NCBI RefSeq assembly: GCF_001612985.1 | Contig: NZ_BDBM01000002.1 | Span: 124,001 to 188,000 of the forward strand | DNA length: 64,000 bases | Reading direction: 5' to 3' | From: Nocardia gamkensis NBRC 108242 | GTDB lineage: Bacteria; Actinomycetota; Actinomycetes; Mycobacteriales; Mycobacteriaceae | Part shown: positions 47,984 to 58,475 of the stretch, piece by piece | Numbering within the stretch: position 1 is the stretch's first letter | Layout of the letters: the number at the start of each line of letters is the position of its first letter | Translations under genes and position numbers: made by a program | The notes under the pieces: generated by a model | Told to the model about the DNA's origin: nothing | The model's database searches: none | Seen by the model: only the letters and a program-made list of their open reading frames with translations

Positions 47984-49396
47984 ATGCGCCGACCGATGAT
48001 CGTTCTCGCCGCCTGCGCGCTGGCTCTCCTGCCCGGTCAGCCCGCCTCGGCCGCCGCGCCATGGGGGCCGCTCGCGCCGCCGAACCCGTTCCTCGGTCCG
48101 CCCGGCGCCGCGACCATGCACGGCGACGCGGGGTCCTCGGACGTGACGGCGCTCGCCGGACCCGCCGCCGCGGGCGCGGTCGCGGCCTATCCACTGGCCT
48201 CCGCGTGCCCGACGCTGCTGGAAGGATCGGACCGCCTCGTGGTCGCCCTGTGCACCGCGATCGCGGGACAGACCCCGACGGTGTACCTGCTCGATCCCGC
48301 GGCGCCGGGCCCGCTGGCTGCTTCGCTCGCCGCACTGCCGTTGACCAGGGGAAGCCTGCTCGGCGGCGTGTACGCCTACCTCGACCAGGTCGACCGCTTG
48401 GTGGTCGTGGACGGCACCGACCGGCTGCTGCGCATCCGGCACGAGCGCGACGCGACGGGGACGTGGCGGCTGGTCAGCGAAGCCTTCGCCGATCTCGGTC
48501 CGGTGCTCCCGCCCGGAGACGCGGTGACCGGACTCGTGCCGGACTGGTCGGGCAATGTGTGGTTCGCGTCCGGTCAGGGCGTGGCCGGGTTCGTCACGGC
48601 TGGCGGGCAGGTCGCGGCGCTCATACTGCCCGCGGGAGAGCGCGTGGCCAACAGCATCTCGTCGGCGCCGAGCGGGCAGGTGGCGGTGGCCACGACGCAC
48701 GCGCTGTACGAACTGCGCGCCGCCGCGTCCGGCGTTCCTGAGATCGTGTGGCGCGCGCCCTACGACCGGGGATCGGCGCGCAAGCCGGGACAGCTCAGTT
48801 GGGGCACCGGCTCTACCCCCACCTATTTCGGGCCGCGCACCGGTGCGGACTACCTGACCATCGTCGACAACGCCGACGGCCAGGTGCACGTCCTGGTATT
48901 GCGTTCGGGGACCGGCGAACTGGTATGCGCGGCGCCGGTGCTCGGTGAAGGCGGCCCGGGCAGCGAGAATTCGCCGGTCGGGGTCGGCCGCTCCGTCTTC
49001 GTGGCGAGCACATACGGATACCCCTACCCGGCGCTGCCGGAGGGTGCCGGACCGGCGGTGCCCCCGAGCGCGCCGTTCACCGGTGGCATGACGCGCGTCG
49101 ATGTGGACGGCGACGGATGCCGCGTGGTGTGGGAGAACACGGTGCGCAGCGCGGCCGTACCGCGCCTGTCCACCGCCGACGGCCTGCTGTACACGGTCGC
49201 CCGCGTCGGCGCGGACCACACCACGCCCCTCGACGGGTACGCGTTCACCGTGCTCGACCCGGAAACCGGTGCGGTCACCGCCGCACAGCACCTTCCCGGC
49301 ACCGTCGTCGACGATCCTCTCCAAACCGCGCCGCTGATCACGCAGGACGGCCACCTGCTCCAAGGAACGGTCATCGGGATCCTGCGCGTCGGCTGA
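47984..49396 (+). CDS. Secreted beta-propeller-like protein
   Basis: The 470-residue protein starts with a Sec signal peptide (MRRPMIVLAACALALLPGQPASAAAP, cut near ASA-A). The mature part shows repeated beta-rich blocks (VYAYLDQVDRLVVVDGTDRLL, GNVWFASGQGVAGFV, GLLYTVARVG) of a PQQ or SMP-30-like propeller. Four Cys may form disulfides. No catalytic motif is seen. Divergent from the methyltransferase. Confidence 0.8.
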   Translation: MRRPMIVLAACALALLPGQPASAAAPWGPLAPPNPFLGPPGAATMHGDAGSSDVTALAGPAAAGAVAAYPLASACPTLLEGSDRLVVALCTAIAGQTPTVYLLDPAAPGPLAASLAALPLTRGSLLGGVYAYLDQVDRLVVVDGTDRLLRIRHERDATGTWRLVSEAFADLGPVLPPGDAVTGLVPDWSGNVWFASGQGVAGFVTAGGQVAALILPAGERVANSISSAPSGQVAVATTHALYELRAAASGVPEIVWRAPYDRGSARKPGQLSWGTGSTPTYFGPRTGADYLTIVDNADGQVHVLVLRSGTGELVCAAPVLGEGGPGSENSPVGVGRSVFVASTYGYPYPALPEGAGPAVPPSAPFTGGMTRVDVDGDGCRVVWENTVRSAAVPRLSTADGLLYTVARVGADHTTPLDGYAFTVLDPETGAVTAAQHLPGTVVDDPLQTAPLITQDGHLLQGTVIGILRVG

Positions 49397-50228
49397 GCCC
49401 AGTCGAGCCATTTCCGCCTCTGACCGGGGCGCACCGTTCCGTCCCCGCATCGACGAACTCGGTGTGCTTCCGGCCGCGCACAAGGGGATCGCCTCGGCGA
49501 GGGAACGAGAATCGGTCGAGCGCTGGACTGTGACGTGCGTCTCTCGAACTCGGCTGTGGTGGCATCGATTTCGCGCGGTTCCAGCCCTCGTTACGGCAGG
49601 TGAGGCGAAGATCACATAACCCGTTACGGTTGCGGCCGAGGTGCTGACTCGGGCAACTGAGTGGGGTCGGCGACCGCTCTTTCCGCACCCGGTTAATCCG
49701 GAGCCTGTCGGGGAACTGGCCGGTCTTCCCTCTGCGCCACTATGTCCTTGCCCGGTTTATTACCGCGTAAACAAACCTGTGGTCTCTTTCTTTCGTGTGC
49801 TGATCAGCAACCGGCAATTCTTGCAAATGAATGTGCAGGTGGGAGCCCATGTCAGCAACCATGGAGAGGTCTATCTTCCGCCCCGGCTAACGCCTCGGAG
49901 GAGTGCCCGAGCTATTGCGGAGGCGATTCCCATCGAGTGTTTCGGGAGTGTCACCGAGGCGGTGCCGGGCCGTCGAAACAGTGATCGCGCGTGTCGCATG
50001 CGGTTAGCTGGCGGGGGGTGAAAGTGCGCGGCCACCAGGGTTTGCTAGGGCGCTGCTTTATACGCTTGACCTCGACGGGGAGGGTTGCGTAGGGATAACG
50101 ATTGTGTAGAGTTGACGGTAACGCTGGCCGCAGCTCGAGCCGGACTCGCTGCGGCCAGCGGAACTCAAATGGGGGACTTCCGAACCGATCTCACACCGCG
50201 TAGCTGCCGATTGTCCCAGCTGCGTCGC
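49397..50228. other. Long gap without a convincing gene
   Basis: The gap of 832 bp contains a frame at 49641-50021 with no family resemblance and no good start. Bases 49740-49850 are less GC-rich than the flanks. A possible TTGACC...TAGGGA promoter pair lies near 50066-50095. The only clear structure is the hairpin at 50122-50160. A small RNA cannot be excluded. Confidence 0.45.
50122..50160. terminator. Hairpin after the SpoIIM-like gene
   Basis: A perfect 12-bp stem (CGCTGGCCGCAG at 50122-50133, complement at 50149-50160) with a 15-nt loop lies 69 bases past the stop of the minus-strand gene. Confidence 0.65.
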
Positions 50229-51245
50229 TCAGGGTGTGCTGAATGTTGTCTGCGTCACAGCGGACGGCTGATCGCTGGACGCCTCGGAATCCGAGCTCGC
50301 CTGCTCCGTGACCGCGCGGCGACCCACCCCGAACACGTACACCAGGAACAACGCCTCGGCGGTGAAGCCGATCGCGAGGCGAATCGGCGTTGGCAGCGGG
50401 CTCGGTGTCACGAATCCTTCGATGAAGCCGCACACCAGCAACACTCCCACCAGGCCGAGCGCGACGGTTGCGGTCGCCCGTCCCTGCCTGGCCACCGCCT
50501 CCACGCGGCTGAGCCGTCCCGGATCGATCAGCGTCCAACCGAGTTTCAGGCCCACGCCGCCCGCGACGAACACCGCGGTGAGCTCCAGCGTGCCGTGCGG
50601 AAGGATGAACCCGAAGAACGAGTCCAGCCGCCCCGCGTCGGCCATCAGCCCGGCGCTGACGCCCAGATTGAGCGCGTTCATGAACAACAGATAGACCGCG
50701 GGCAGGATCAGTACGCCGGTGAACAAGGCGATGGCGGTCACCCACGCGTTGTTTGTCCACACCTGTGCGGCGAAGGCGCCCTGCGGATGCTCCGAGTAGT
50801 ACGTCTCGAACGCGCCGCCCGGTGCGGTGAGACTTCCGGTGTCCGCCGGGATTCCGAGTACTTCGCGCGCCGACTCGAATCGGTCCACCCAGACGGCCGA
50901 GCCGGCCGATACGCACAAGAACACCGCGGCCACGCCGACCCACCACGGCCAGGACCGGTAGAGCGCCGCGGGGAAGCGGTGGCCGAAGAACCGGCCGATC
51001 TCCTGCCAGGTGTCGGCTCGGGTCCCGAGTACCCGGCCGCGCGCACGCGCCAGCAGTGCGCTCAGCCCGGCGATCAGCTCCGGGTCGGGGCTGTGCGACT
51101 GCAACCGGGCCAGCTGCTGGGAGGTGCGGCGGTAGAGCGTGACGAGTTCGTCCGCCTCCGCGCCGGTCAGCTTGCTCCGTTTGGACAAGTAGTCGAGCCG
51201 GTCCCACGCCCTGCGGTGCGCCAGGCTGTATGCGTCCACGTCCAT
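50229..51245 (-). CDS. Stage II sporulation protein M (SpoIIM)-like membrane protein
   Basis: The 338-residue protein starts MDVDAYSLAHRRAWDRLDYLSKRSKLTGAE, a typical opening of actinobacterial SpoIIM-like proteins, and has about five to six membrane segments from residue ~105. FILPHGTLELTAVFVAGGVGLKLGW is the family core. ATG 51245 follows GGGAGG. It is divergent from the RDD gene with a 43-bp gap, as in the Rv3694c/Rv3695 pair of mycobacteria. Biochemical role unknown. Confidence 0.9.
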   Translation of the reverse strand: MDVDAYSLAHRRAWDRLDYLSKRSKLTGAEADELVTLYRRTSQQLARLQSHSPDPELIAGLSALLARARGRVLGTRADTWQEIGRFFGHRFPAALYRSWPWWVGVAAVFLCVSAGSAVWVDRFESAREVLGIPADTGSLTAPGGAFETYYSEHPQGAFAAQVWTNNAWVTAIALFTGVLILPAVYLLFMNALNLGVSAGLMADAGRLDSFFGFILPHGTLELTAVFVAGGVGLKLGWTLIDPGRLSRVEAVARQGRATATVALGLVGVLLVCGFIEGFVTPSPLPTPIRLAIGFTAEALFLVYVFGVGRRAVTEQASSDSEASSDQPSAVTQTTFSTP

Positions 51246-51288
51246 TCGGTTGCCTCCCACTCCCGCCGGTCGCAAGAATGCTATCGAC

Positions 51289-52089
51289 ATGGCTGAGTTC
51301 ACCACCGGCGAAGCAGTGGCCCTGGAGCTGCCGATCGCCCGGATCCCCACCAGGGCGAGCGCGTTCCTGATCGACGTGCTGGCCCAGTGCACGCTCGCTT
51401 TCGCGCTGCTGTTCGCGATCGTCACGCTGCTGCTGCCCGCCGGCGTCGACTCGGCCTGGCTGGACGTGGTGATGCTGGTCACCATCGTGACCGTGCTGGT
51501 CGGGTATCCGGTGGCCTGCGAGACCGCTTGGCGGGGGCGGACACTGGGCAAACTGATGCTCGGGCTGCGCGTGGTGCGCGCCGACGGCGGGCCGATCGAC
51601 TTCCGGCACGCGCTCACCCGCGGTCTGGCGGGCGCGATCGTCGATTTCTGGATGCTCGGCGGGTTCGGCGCCATCGCGGTACTCACCTCGATGTGCTCGC
51701 CGCACGCGCGGCGGATCGGTGACGTGCTCGCTGGCACCGTGGTCGTGCACGCGCAGCGCCCGCTGCCACCGCCCGCGCTCGCGATCGCGCCGCCGTGGCT
51801 GACCGGCTGGAGCGCGCAGCTCGATCTGTCCGGACTGCCGGAGGAACTCGCCTTGGCGGTGCGGCAGTACCTGACGCGGTTGCGCACCCTGACGCCCGCG
51901 GCGCGGCACCAGCTGGGCACGGCGCTCGTGGGTGAGGTGTGCGGGCGGCTGCGCGTCGCCCCGCCTGCCGGTTACCCGCCGCCGCAGATCCTGGGGGCGG
52001 TCATCGCCGAACGACAGCGCCGGGTGCTGCCAGCGCCGATGTACCCGATGTTCCCGCCGCGCATGGGTCAGCCGTTCGCCGCGACGTAG
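51289..52089 (+). CDS. RDD family membrane protein
   Basis: The 266-residue protein has the RDD signature: PTRASAFLIDVLAQ (Arg-Asp) at ~residue 22, membrane segments to ~residue 150, and GRTLGKLMLGLRVVRADG. The C-terminal third is soluble. ATG 51289 is chosen as the first codon giving the usual MAEFTTGE... opening. RDD proteins are linked to transport in some bacteria. Its last 22 bases overlap the end of the convergent deaminase gene. Confidence 0.88.
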   Translation: MAEFTTGEAVALELPIARIPTRASAFLIDVLAQCTLAFALLFAIVTLLLPAGVDSAWLDVVMLVTIVTVLVGYPVACETAWRGRTLGKLMLGLRVVRADGGPIDFRHALTRGLAGAIVDFWMLGGFGAIAVLTSMCSPHARRIGDVLAGTVVVHAQRPLPPPALAIAPPWLTGWSAQLDLSGLPEELALAVRQYLTRLRTLTPAARHQLGTALVGEVCGRLRVAPPAGYPPPQILGAVIAERQRRVLPAPMYPMFPPRMGQPFAAT

Positions 52090-53087
52090 TCGTCCACCTC
52101 GCGAAGGAACGCGTCCTGCCGGGCGGGCGTCAGCCAGGAAGCGCGGAACGAATTCCTGGCCAGCTCGGCCAGCCGATCGATGCCGAGGCCGCCGTGCTCG
52201 GCGAGGGCGAGGTAGTTGTCGGCCACGTACGCCCCGAAGTAGGCGGGGTCGTCGCTGTTGACCGTCACCGTCAGCCCGCGATCGAGCAGGCCGACGATCT
52301 GGGCGGACTTCATCTCGGCGGTGACGAAGGAGTTCGACACCGGGCAGCAGGTGAGCGCGATTCCCTTGGCCGCGGCCAATTCGACCAGTCGGTCGTCCTC
52401 GACGATGTTCGTGCCGTGGTCGAGGCGGTCCACGGCGATGTCCTCCAGCGCCTGGCGGATGTGCTCGACCGAATCCGGCTGGTCGATGTCGCAGTGCATG
52501 GTCAGCAGGAAGCCTTCGGCGCGGGCGCGCTCGAAGACGGCGGCGAACTTGCTCGGCGGATTGCCGCGCTCGTCGGAATCCAGCCCGACCCCGAGAATCC
52601 AGCTCTTGTACGGCAGCGCCTCCAAAAGCGTCGCCATCGCGTACTCCGCGGAGTGATCGCGCAAGAAGCACAGGATCAGCTCGGCGGATATCCCCAGTTC
52701 CCGCCGCGCTCGCGCGATCGCCGACCGGTATCCGCTGATCACCGTGGGAAACGGGATCCCGCGCCCGGTGTGCGCCTGCGGATCGAAGAACAGCTCGGCA
52801 TGGCGCACGCCTTGCGCGTGCGCCCGGCGCAGATAGTCGAATGCGAGGTCGTGAAAGTCTTCCGGGCGCTGGAGAACCCGCATCGCGGGGTAGTAGACCC
52901 GGAGGAACGACGTCAGGTCGTGGAAGCGATAGGTCTGCTTCACCTCGTCTACGGTCTTCTCCGGCAGCTCGATGCCGTTTCGCCGGGCGAGGCGGAACTT
53001 CAGCTCCGGCTCCAGCGTCCCTTCCAGATGCAGGTGCAGCTCCGCTTTCGGCAGTCCACGGACGAAGGCGGCGAGATCTGAGGCCAT
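52068..53087 (-). CDS. Adenosine/adenine deaminase family protein with altered active-site motif
   Basis: The 339-residue TIM-barrel hydrolase has the zinc site HLHLEG (residues ~17-22), a further His in MHCDIDQ (~residue 195), RLDHGTNI and the Asp in VNSDDPAYFG. Members remove the 6-amino group of adenosine or adenine. The usual HAGE, whose Glu is the general acid, reads HCDI here, so activity or substrate may differ. The 3' end overlaps the RDD gene; 16 bases separate it from DUF58. Confidence 0.85.
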   Translation of the reverse strand: MASDLAAFVRGLPKAELHLHLEGTLEPELKFRLARRNGIELPEKTVDEVKQTYRFHDLTSFLRVYYPAMRVLQRPEDFHDLAFDYLRRAHAQGVRHAELFFDPQAHTGRGIPFPTVISGYRSAIARARRELGISAELILCFLRDHSAEYAMATLLEALPYKSWILGVGLDSDERGNPPSKFAAVFERARAEGFLLTMHCDIDQPDSVEHIRQALEDIAVDRLDHGTNIVEDDRLVELAAAKGIALTCCPVSNSFVTAEMKSAQIVGLLDRGLTVTVNSDDPAYFGAYVADNYLALAEHGGLGIDRLAELARNSFRASWLTPARQDAFLREVDDYVAANG

Positions 53088-53103
53088 GGGGCCATGATCC
53101 TCC

Positions 53104-54399
53104 TCAGAGTGCGCCGGATTGCTTCAGTTCCAGGTATTCGTCGGCCAAGGCCTCCGGCAGTCGTTCCGGTGACGCGGCGACGACCGCGATACCGGTGCGG
53201 CGCAGCGATTCCTGGACCAGCGCGCGTTCGGCGAGGACGGATTCGGCCGCGGCCGCGGCGTAGAGGTCGGCCAGGTTGTCGCGGCGGGTGGCGGCCGCGG
53301 CGACATCGGGATCGGTCACCGAGACGATGAGCACACGGTGCCGCTGCGCCAGCACCGGCAGCACGGGCAACAGGTTCTCCTCGACCGCGGCGCCGTCGAG
53401 GCTGGTGAACCAGACGACCAGGCTGCGTCGGCGGGTGCGCTGGATGGCCGCCCGCACCAGCCCGGCGCTGTCGGTATCGACGAGCGCGGGGGTGATGCCC
53501 GCCATCGCGTGCATCAGCTTCAGTTGCAGACCTTTCCCGCCGACGCCCCGGACTTCGGCGCGGGCTCGCCGGTCGAAGGCGAGCAGGTCGACCGTGTCTC
53601 CCGCCGCCGCGGCCAGGCCACCGAGCAGCAGGGCCGCCTCGATGCTCGCGTCCAAGCGGGTGCCGTCGCCCACCCGGCCCGCGCTGACCCGGCCGGTGTC
53701 CAGCAGCATCAGCATGTGCCGGTTGCGCTCCGGACGCCAGGTGCGGACCAGGACGTCGGTGGCGCGGGCGGTGGCGCGCCAGTCGATGGCGCGCACGTCG
53801 TCCCCGGCGACGTACTCGCGGAAGGAGTCGAATTCGGTGCCCTGCCCGCGCAGGTTGGCCACATTGCGGCCTTCCAGGTGCTGCAACCGCTTGACCTTCG
53901 AGCGCAACAGCCGTTCGGCGCGGAACGCGGGCAGCGCGCGTACCCGGGCGGGCACGTCGTGCCTCGTCTGCCTGCCCGCCAGCCCGAGCGGGCCGAGCAG
54001 GCGCACGGTGACCTGGCCGGCGACCCGATCGCCGCGATAGGTGGGCGTGAGCGCGGTGCGGAAGCGGACTTTGGTACCCGGCGCGAGATCCAGTTCGTGC
54101 GTGCGGTTTCCGGCGCGTGCGCTGCCGGGCCAGTCGTCCCACACGGTGCCGCGCAGCGTGCGGGCTCCGGTGTTGACCGCGACGAGCTCCACCTCGACGG
54201 AGCGCCCGAGTCGCACCGTGGTGCGTGCCTCGCGAGACAGCGCCAGGTCGCGCGCCCGTCCCACCGCGCCGAGATCGATGAGCAACCCGGCCGCCAGGGC
54301 GCAGGTCACCACGACCACGCCGGGCACCGACGGCAGGACCAGGGTGACGAACAGGGCCGCCACGCCTGCCGCGGCGGCCAGCCGACCGGTGACGACCAT
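53104..54399 (-). CDS. DUF58 domain protein
   Basis: The 431-residue protein has two N-terminal membrane helices (residues ~5-45), a beta-rich region and the DUF58 core (EFDSFREYVAGDDVRAIDWRATARATD, residues ~190-216). A VWA-like part with LMLLDTGRVSAG follows. It is encoded 3 bases after the MoxR gene, the standard MoxR-DUF58 pair. These pairs act in assembly or activation of membrane or metal-dependent complexes. Confidence 0.93.
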   Translation of the reverse strand: MVVTGRLAAAAGVAALFVTLVLPSVPGVVVVTCALAAGLLIDLGAVGRARDLALSREARTTVRLGRSVEVELVAVNTGARTLRGTVWDDWPGSARAGNRTHELDLAPGTKVRFRTALTPTYRGDRVAGQVTVRLLGPLGLAGRQTRHDVPARVRALPAFRAERLLRSKVKRLQHLEGRNVANLRGQGTEFDSFREYVAGDDVRAIDWRATARATDVLVRTWRPERNRHMLMLLDTGRVSAGRVGDGTRLDASIEAALLLGGLAAAAGDTVDLLAFDRRARAEVRGVGGKGLQLKLMHAMAGITPALVDTDSAGLVRAAIQRTRRRSLVVWFTSLDGAAVEENLLPVLPVLAQRHRVLIVSVTDPDVAAAATRRDNLADLYAAAAAESVLAERALVQESLRRTGIAVVAASPERLPEALADEYLELKQSGAL

Positions 54400-54402
54400 G
54401 CG

Positions 54403-55380
<978 letters not shown>

Positions 55381-55447
55381 TCGATCTCCTGTGGTTCGCG
55401 GGCGTTCCCGGATGCCGTGGGCCGGGCGAGGATTGGGCGAAGGCGTC

Positions 55448-56545
55448 TCATCCGACCTCCGATTCGATCCATTCGAGCTGAGCGGCGACAACCCGCAGGG
55501 TCCCCGGATCGGGCACCGGGCCGAACAAGGCGGCCCCGATCTGGGCGGGGTGGGCTCCGACGCGCGCGGCGACCGCGGCGACGATCCTGTCGGGCGGGGT
55601 GTCGGCCGTGATGCCGAGCGGGGCGCGGATGCGGCGCAGCGTGGCCGCCCGCAGCTTCCCGGCGACGTGGTCGTGGTCTTTCGAGCGGCGGTAGAGGGCG
55701 GCGTGGCCGGCGAGCAGTTCGTTCGCCGCCACCTCGACCGGGCGGGGCTCGCGCACCAGTGCGCCCCGCCTGCGGGCCCGCCACCACACCACCAGTGCGG
55801 CGGCGATCAGGAACTGCACGCCGCCGTAGAAGACCGGTGCGGGCAGCCGGTCCCAGATCGGGTCGTCGCCCGCCCCGAAGCCGGGGCGGCTGGGCGGCGG
55901 GACATCGGGCAGCTCCGGCGGGGGCTGTGGCGGCGGCGGGGTGGGCGCGGTGGGCGCACCGCAGGACTGCAGGGCGCCGTAGACCAGCAGCAGTAACGCG
56001 GCCGTCGCGGCGAGCGCCGCCCAGAACCTGGGGTCGCGCAGCAGACCGGGCAGCGGGGGAAACCTGCGCCTGGTGCGCGGCGCCTTCTCGACCGCCTCGA
56101 CCTCGACCGGTTCCGGCGCGGGTGGCGGCGCGGAAGCGGAGAACCGGTCGGCGTACTCCAGCCTGCGGTATTCGTCTTCGGTGGCGCGGCGTCCGCCGTA
56201 GACCACCTCGTCGAAACTGTGTGCGGCGGGTTGGATCTCGGTGGCGACCTCGAGCGGCAACGCGGTCGTCACGTCGTCGGCGGTTTCCCGCGCGGTGCGC
56301 GAGCGCCGGACCTCCAGCACACCGCCCTGTTCCAGGCCGCGCAGCACGGCACGGAAACGTTCCCGCAAAGCACGGTCGAAATCGCGGTGCTGCGCGGCGG
56401 ATTCGGCGGCGGCCCGATGATCGGCGGCGGCGCCGAGCCGCGGCGCGCCGGGCGCCGGGTCGTCGGTCGCGTGGGGACCTTCGGTCAGCCGGACCTCACC
56501 CGGATGCCGAGCCGACGGGATCTCCGGCGGTGTCGGATCGCTCAT
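55448..56545 (-). CDS. DUF4129-type protein apparently fused to a DUF4350-like membrane part
   Basis: The 365-residue protein has an N-terminal DUF4129-like segment (RDFDRALRERFRAVLRGLEQGGV, residues ~55-77, and RRLEYAD). A membrane helix near residue 185 and a Pro-rich loop follow. A second membrane helix near residue 250 leads to a C-terminal domain with LLAGHAALYRRSKDHDHVAGKLR, reminiscent of DUF4350. Related genomes usually encode these separately. ATG 56545 overlaps the stop of the preceding membrane gene (ATGA). Confidence 0.8.
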   Translation of the reverse strand: MSDPTPPEIPSARHPGEVRLTEGPHATDDPAPGAPRLGAAADHRAAAESAAQHRDFDRALRERFRAVLRGLEQGGVLEVRRSRTARETADDVTTALPLEVATEIQPAAHSFDEVVYGGRRATEDEYRRLEYADRFSASAPPPAPEPVEVEAVEKAPRTRRRFPPLPGLLRDPRFWAALAATAALLLLVYGALQSCGAPTAPTPPPPQPPPELPDVPPPSRPGFGAGDDPIWDRLPAPVFYGGVQFLIAAALVVWWRARRRGALVREPRPVEVAANELLAGHAALYRRSKDHDHVAGKLRAATLRRIRAPLGITADTPPDRIVAAVAARVGAHPAQIGAALFGPVPDPGTLRVVAAQLEWIESEVG

Positions 56546-57414
56546 CGCGTCTCCTGCCGGGGAATGCGAATGTCCAATCCCTCCCTGCGGCAACGGCGAT
56601 CGAGGTAGCACACCACCCGCGACGACGCCTCGACCACTTCGCCGAAGGCCGTCAGCAGCAGCACCGCCGACGTGGTCAGCACGATCACCGGCCATCTGTG
56701 CGTGCCGGAGAAGTCCGAGACGTACAGCGGGATGGCCAGCAGCGGGATCGCCAGCAGCCCGAACAGGACGCGTTGCGCGATCCAGAGCCCGACGGTCGGC
56801 CACTCCGCGCCTTCGGCGAGCAGCTTGGCGCGGGCGATTCCGTCGCGGTGCGAGGTGCGCTCCACGAACAGCACCGGCACCGCCACCCAGCGGCGGGCGC
56901 GCAGCCAGCCCAGCCAGAGCACCGCGAGGGGCAGCGTCACGATGGGCAAGCCGCTCACCGCGAGCACGCCGACGCCCACCAGCGTGAACAACAGCTGGAA
57001 CACCAGCAGCGGGCCGAACGTCGCACCGAATCGGCGCAACGCGGTGCTGCGGCCGATCGGCGCGCCACCGACGGTCGCGAGCCCCAGGGCCACGGTCGTG
57101 CCGCGTAACGCGAACCGCAGCAACCAGGCACAGGCCGCGGTGGACCCGATCGCCGCCCAGGCGGTGCCCGCGTCGGAACCACCGGTCAGCTCGGAGACGC
57201 CCGCGGTCACCGCGACGACCACGGCCTCGGCCAGGAGCAAGCCCGGCACGATCGAACCCGCGATGGCGCGGATGTTCGCCTGGATCAGCGCGAACGGCGC
57301 ATCGAGCAGTTCACGGAAACTCAGCGGTCGGATCGGCACCGTCGTTCCAGGAGACCCTGGTACCGGATCTGTTCCCGCCCCGACGGCGCCGGCCGGTTCG
57401 GCGGCTGGCAGCAC
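56542..57414 (-). CDS. Polytopic membrane protein of the MoxR-DUF58 cluster
   Basis: The 290-residue protein starts with a Pro/Gly-rich stretch, then IRPLSFRELLDAPFALIQANIRAI and about six membrane segments. It resembles the GDPD-membrane-domain-like proteins encoded at the head of actinobacterial MoxR/DUF58 operons. No catalytic motif is seen. It is the first gene of the operon; the gap to the regulator remnant is 16 bases. Confidence 0.85.
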   Translation of the reverse strand: MLPAAEPAGAVGAGTDPVPGSPGTTVPIRPLSFRELLDAPFALIQANIRAIAGSIVPGLLLAEAVVVAVTAGVSELTGGSDAGTAWAAIGSTAACAWLLRFALRGTTVALGLATVGGAPIGRSTALRRFGATFGPLLVFQLLFTLVGVGVLAVSGLPIVTLPLAVLWLGWLRARRWVAVPVLFVERTSHRDGIARAKLLAEGAEWPTVGLWIAQRVLFGLLAIPLLAIPLYVSDFSGTHRWPVIVLTTSAVLLLTAFGEVVEASSRVVCYLDRRCRREGLDIRIPRQETR

Positions 57415-57430
57415 GGGCCGAGTCTAGCCG

Positions 57431-57919
57431 TCAGCGGCGCAGTAAGCGGTCCACCACGTGCCGGTAGCGAACCGGATCGATGGGCGGGAGGCCGAGCAGC
57501 GCGCGCAGGTACCCGCCGTCGCCGACGAGCCGGATGAGGTCGGCCTGCACCGGGTCGGCGACCTCCGCGTCCAGACCGTCCGACCAGGCGTTCATCATCT
57601 CGACCAGCGCCTGCTGCACCTCGTCGGGCTCCGGTGTGGCGTCGATCGCGCGCATGGTCGCGAGCATGGACCGATAGAGCTCCAGTTCCACCGCTTCCGC
57701 CGCGTCGTCCGGGTTGGGCGTCTGTAGGTACCACTCGGCTACCGAGCCGCCTCTGGCGACCGCGCCGTCCAGCTGCTTGCCCGCACGGTCGGCCAGCCTG
57801 CGGACCAAGCCCGCGAGCAGTGCGTCCTTGCTCTTGAAGTGATAGAGCAAGCCGCCTTTGGAGACGCCCGCGGTGGCGGCCACCCAGACCGCGCGGCCCA
57901 CCGGACGATCGGTCACCAC
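57431..57919 (-). pseudogene. TetR-family regulator lacking its N-terminus
   Basis: The frame contains the end of a TetR HTH (AATAGVSKGGLLYHFKSKDALLAGLV) and a full C-terminal ligand domain of ~130 residues. The first ~25-30 residues (helix 1 and the start of helix 2) are missing; upstream sequence reads into the opposing MFS gene. GTG codons at 57919 or 57916 could still start translation, but DNA binding would probably be lost. Confidence 0.65.
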
Positions 57920-58475
57920 GCCACCCCGCGCCGGAGCGCGCGAGTGGGCCGGATTGTCCGTGCTCGCGCTCGCCCTGCTACTGCTCGCCGTCGACGCGAC
58001 CATGCTGGACCTGGCCGTACCCGCGATCAGCGCCGATCTCGCCCCGACAACGCCGCAGCTGCTGTGGATCATCGACGTGTACTCGTTCGTGCTGGCCGGG
58101 TTGCTCGTCGTCATGGGGAACCTGGGGGACCGGATCGGGCGGCGCAGGCTGCTGCTGCTCGGCGCGGCCGGATTCGGCATCGCCTCCGTACTCGCGGCGT
58201 GGGCGCCGACGCCGGAGATGCTCATCGCGGCGCGGGTGCTACAGGGCGTCGCCGGTGCAATGCTGATGCCCGCGACGCTGGCGCTGATCAGGTCGATGTT
58301 CCTCGATCCGCGGACCCCCGATGTGCTCGGCGGCGGCATGATCGCGACGAGCACCGGTTACCGCGGCCCGCGAGCTGTGGGCGCGTTCGAACCGGTGGCG
58401 GTCGCCGACGCAGCCGCCGGGTGGATCGAGCGACCGGAAGACCTCAGGCGGGACGCGCGAGCCGGGTCGGTGTGA
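57858..58475 (+). pseudogene. Truncated MFS transporter (DHA2-like)
   Basis: The frame gives 205 residues. EWAGLSVLALALLLLAVDATMLDLAVPAIS and GNLGDRIGRRRLLLLGAAGFG match the first helices and motif A of 14-helix drug transporters. Homology ends after LALIRSMFLDPR, at about helix 4; the remaining ~50 residues are unrelated. The 5' end overlaps the tetR remnant and the 3' end overlaps the cyclase gene by 32 bases. It is probably inactive. Confidence 0.75.

Noticed and set aside
49641..50021. 126-residue frame in the gap before the SpoIIM-like gene
   Set aside because: Composition unlike neighbouring genes, no ribosome site and no family resemblance.
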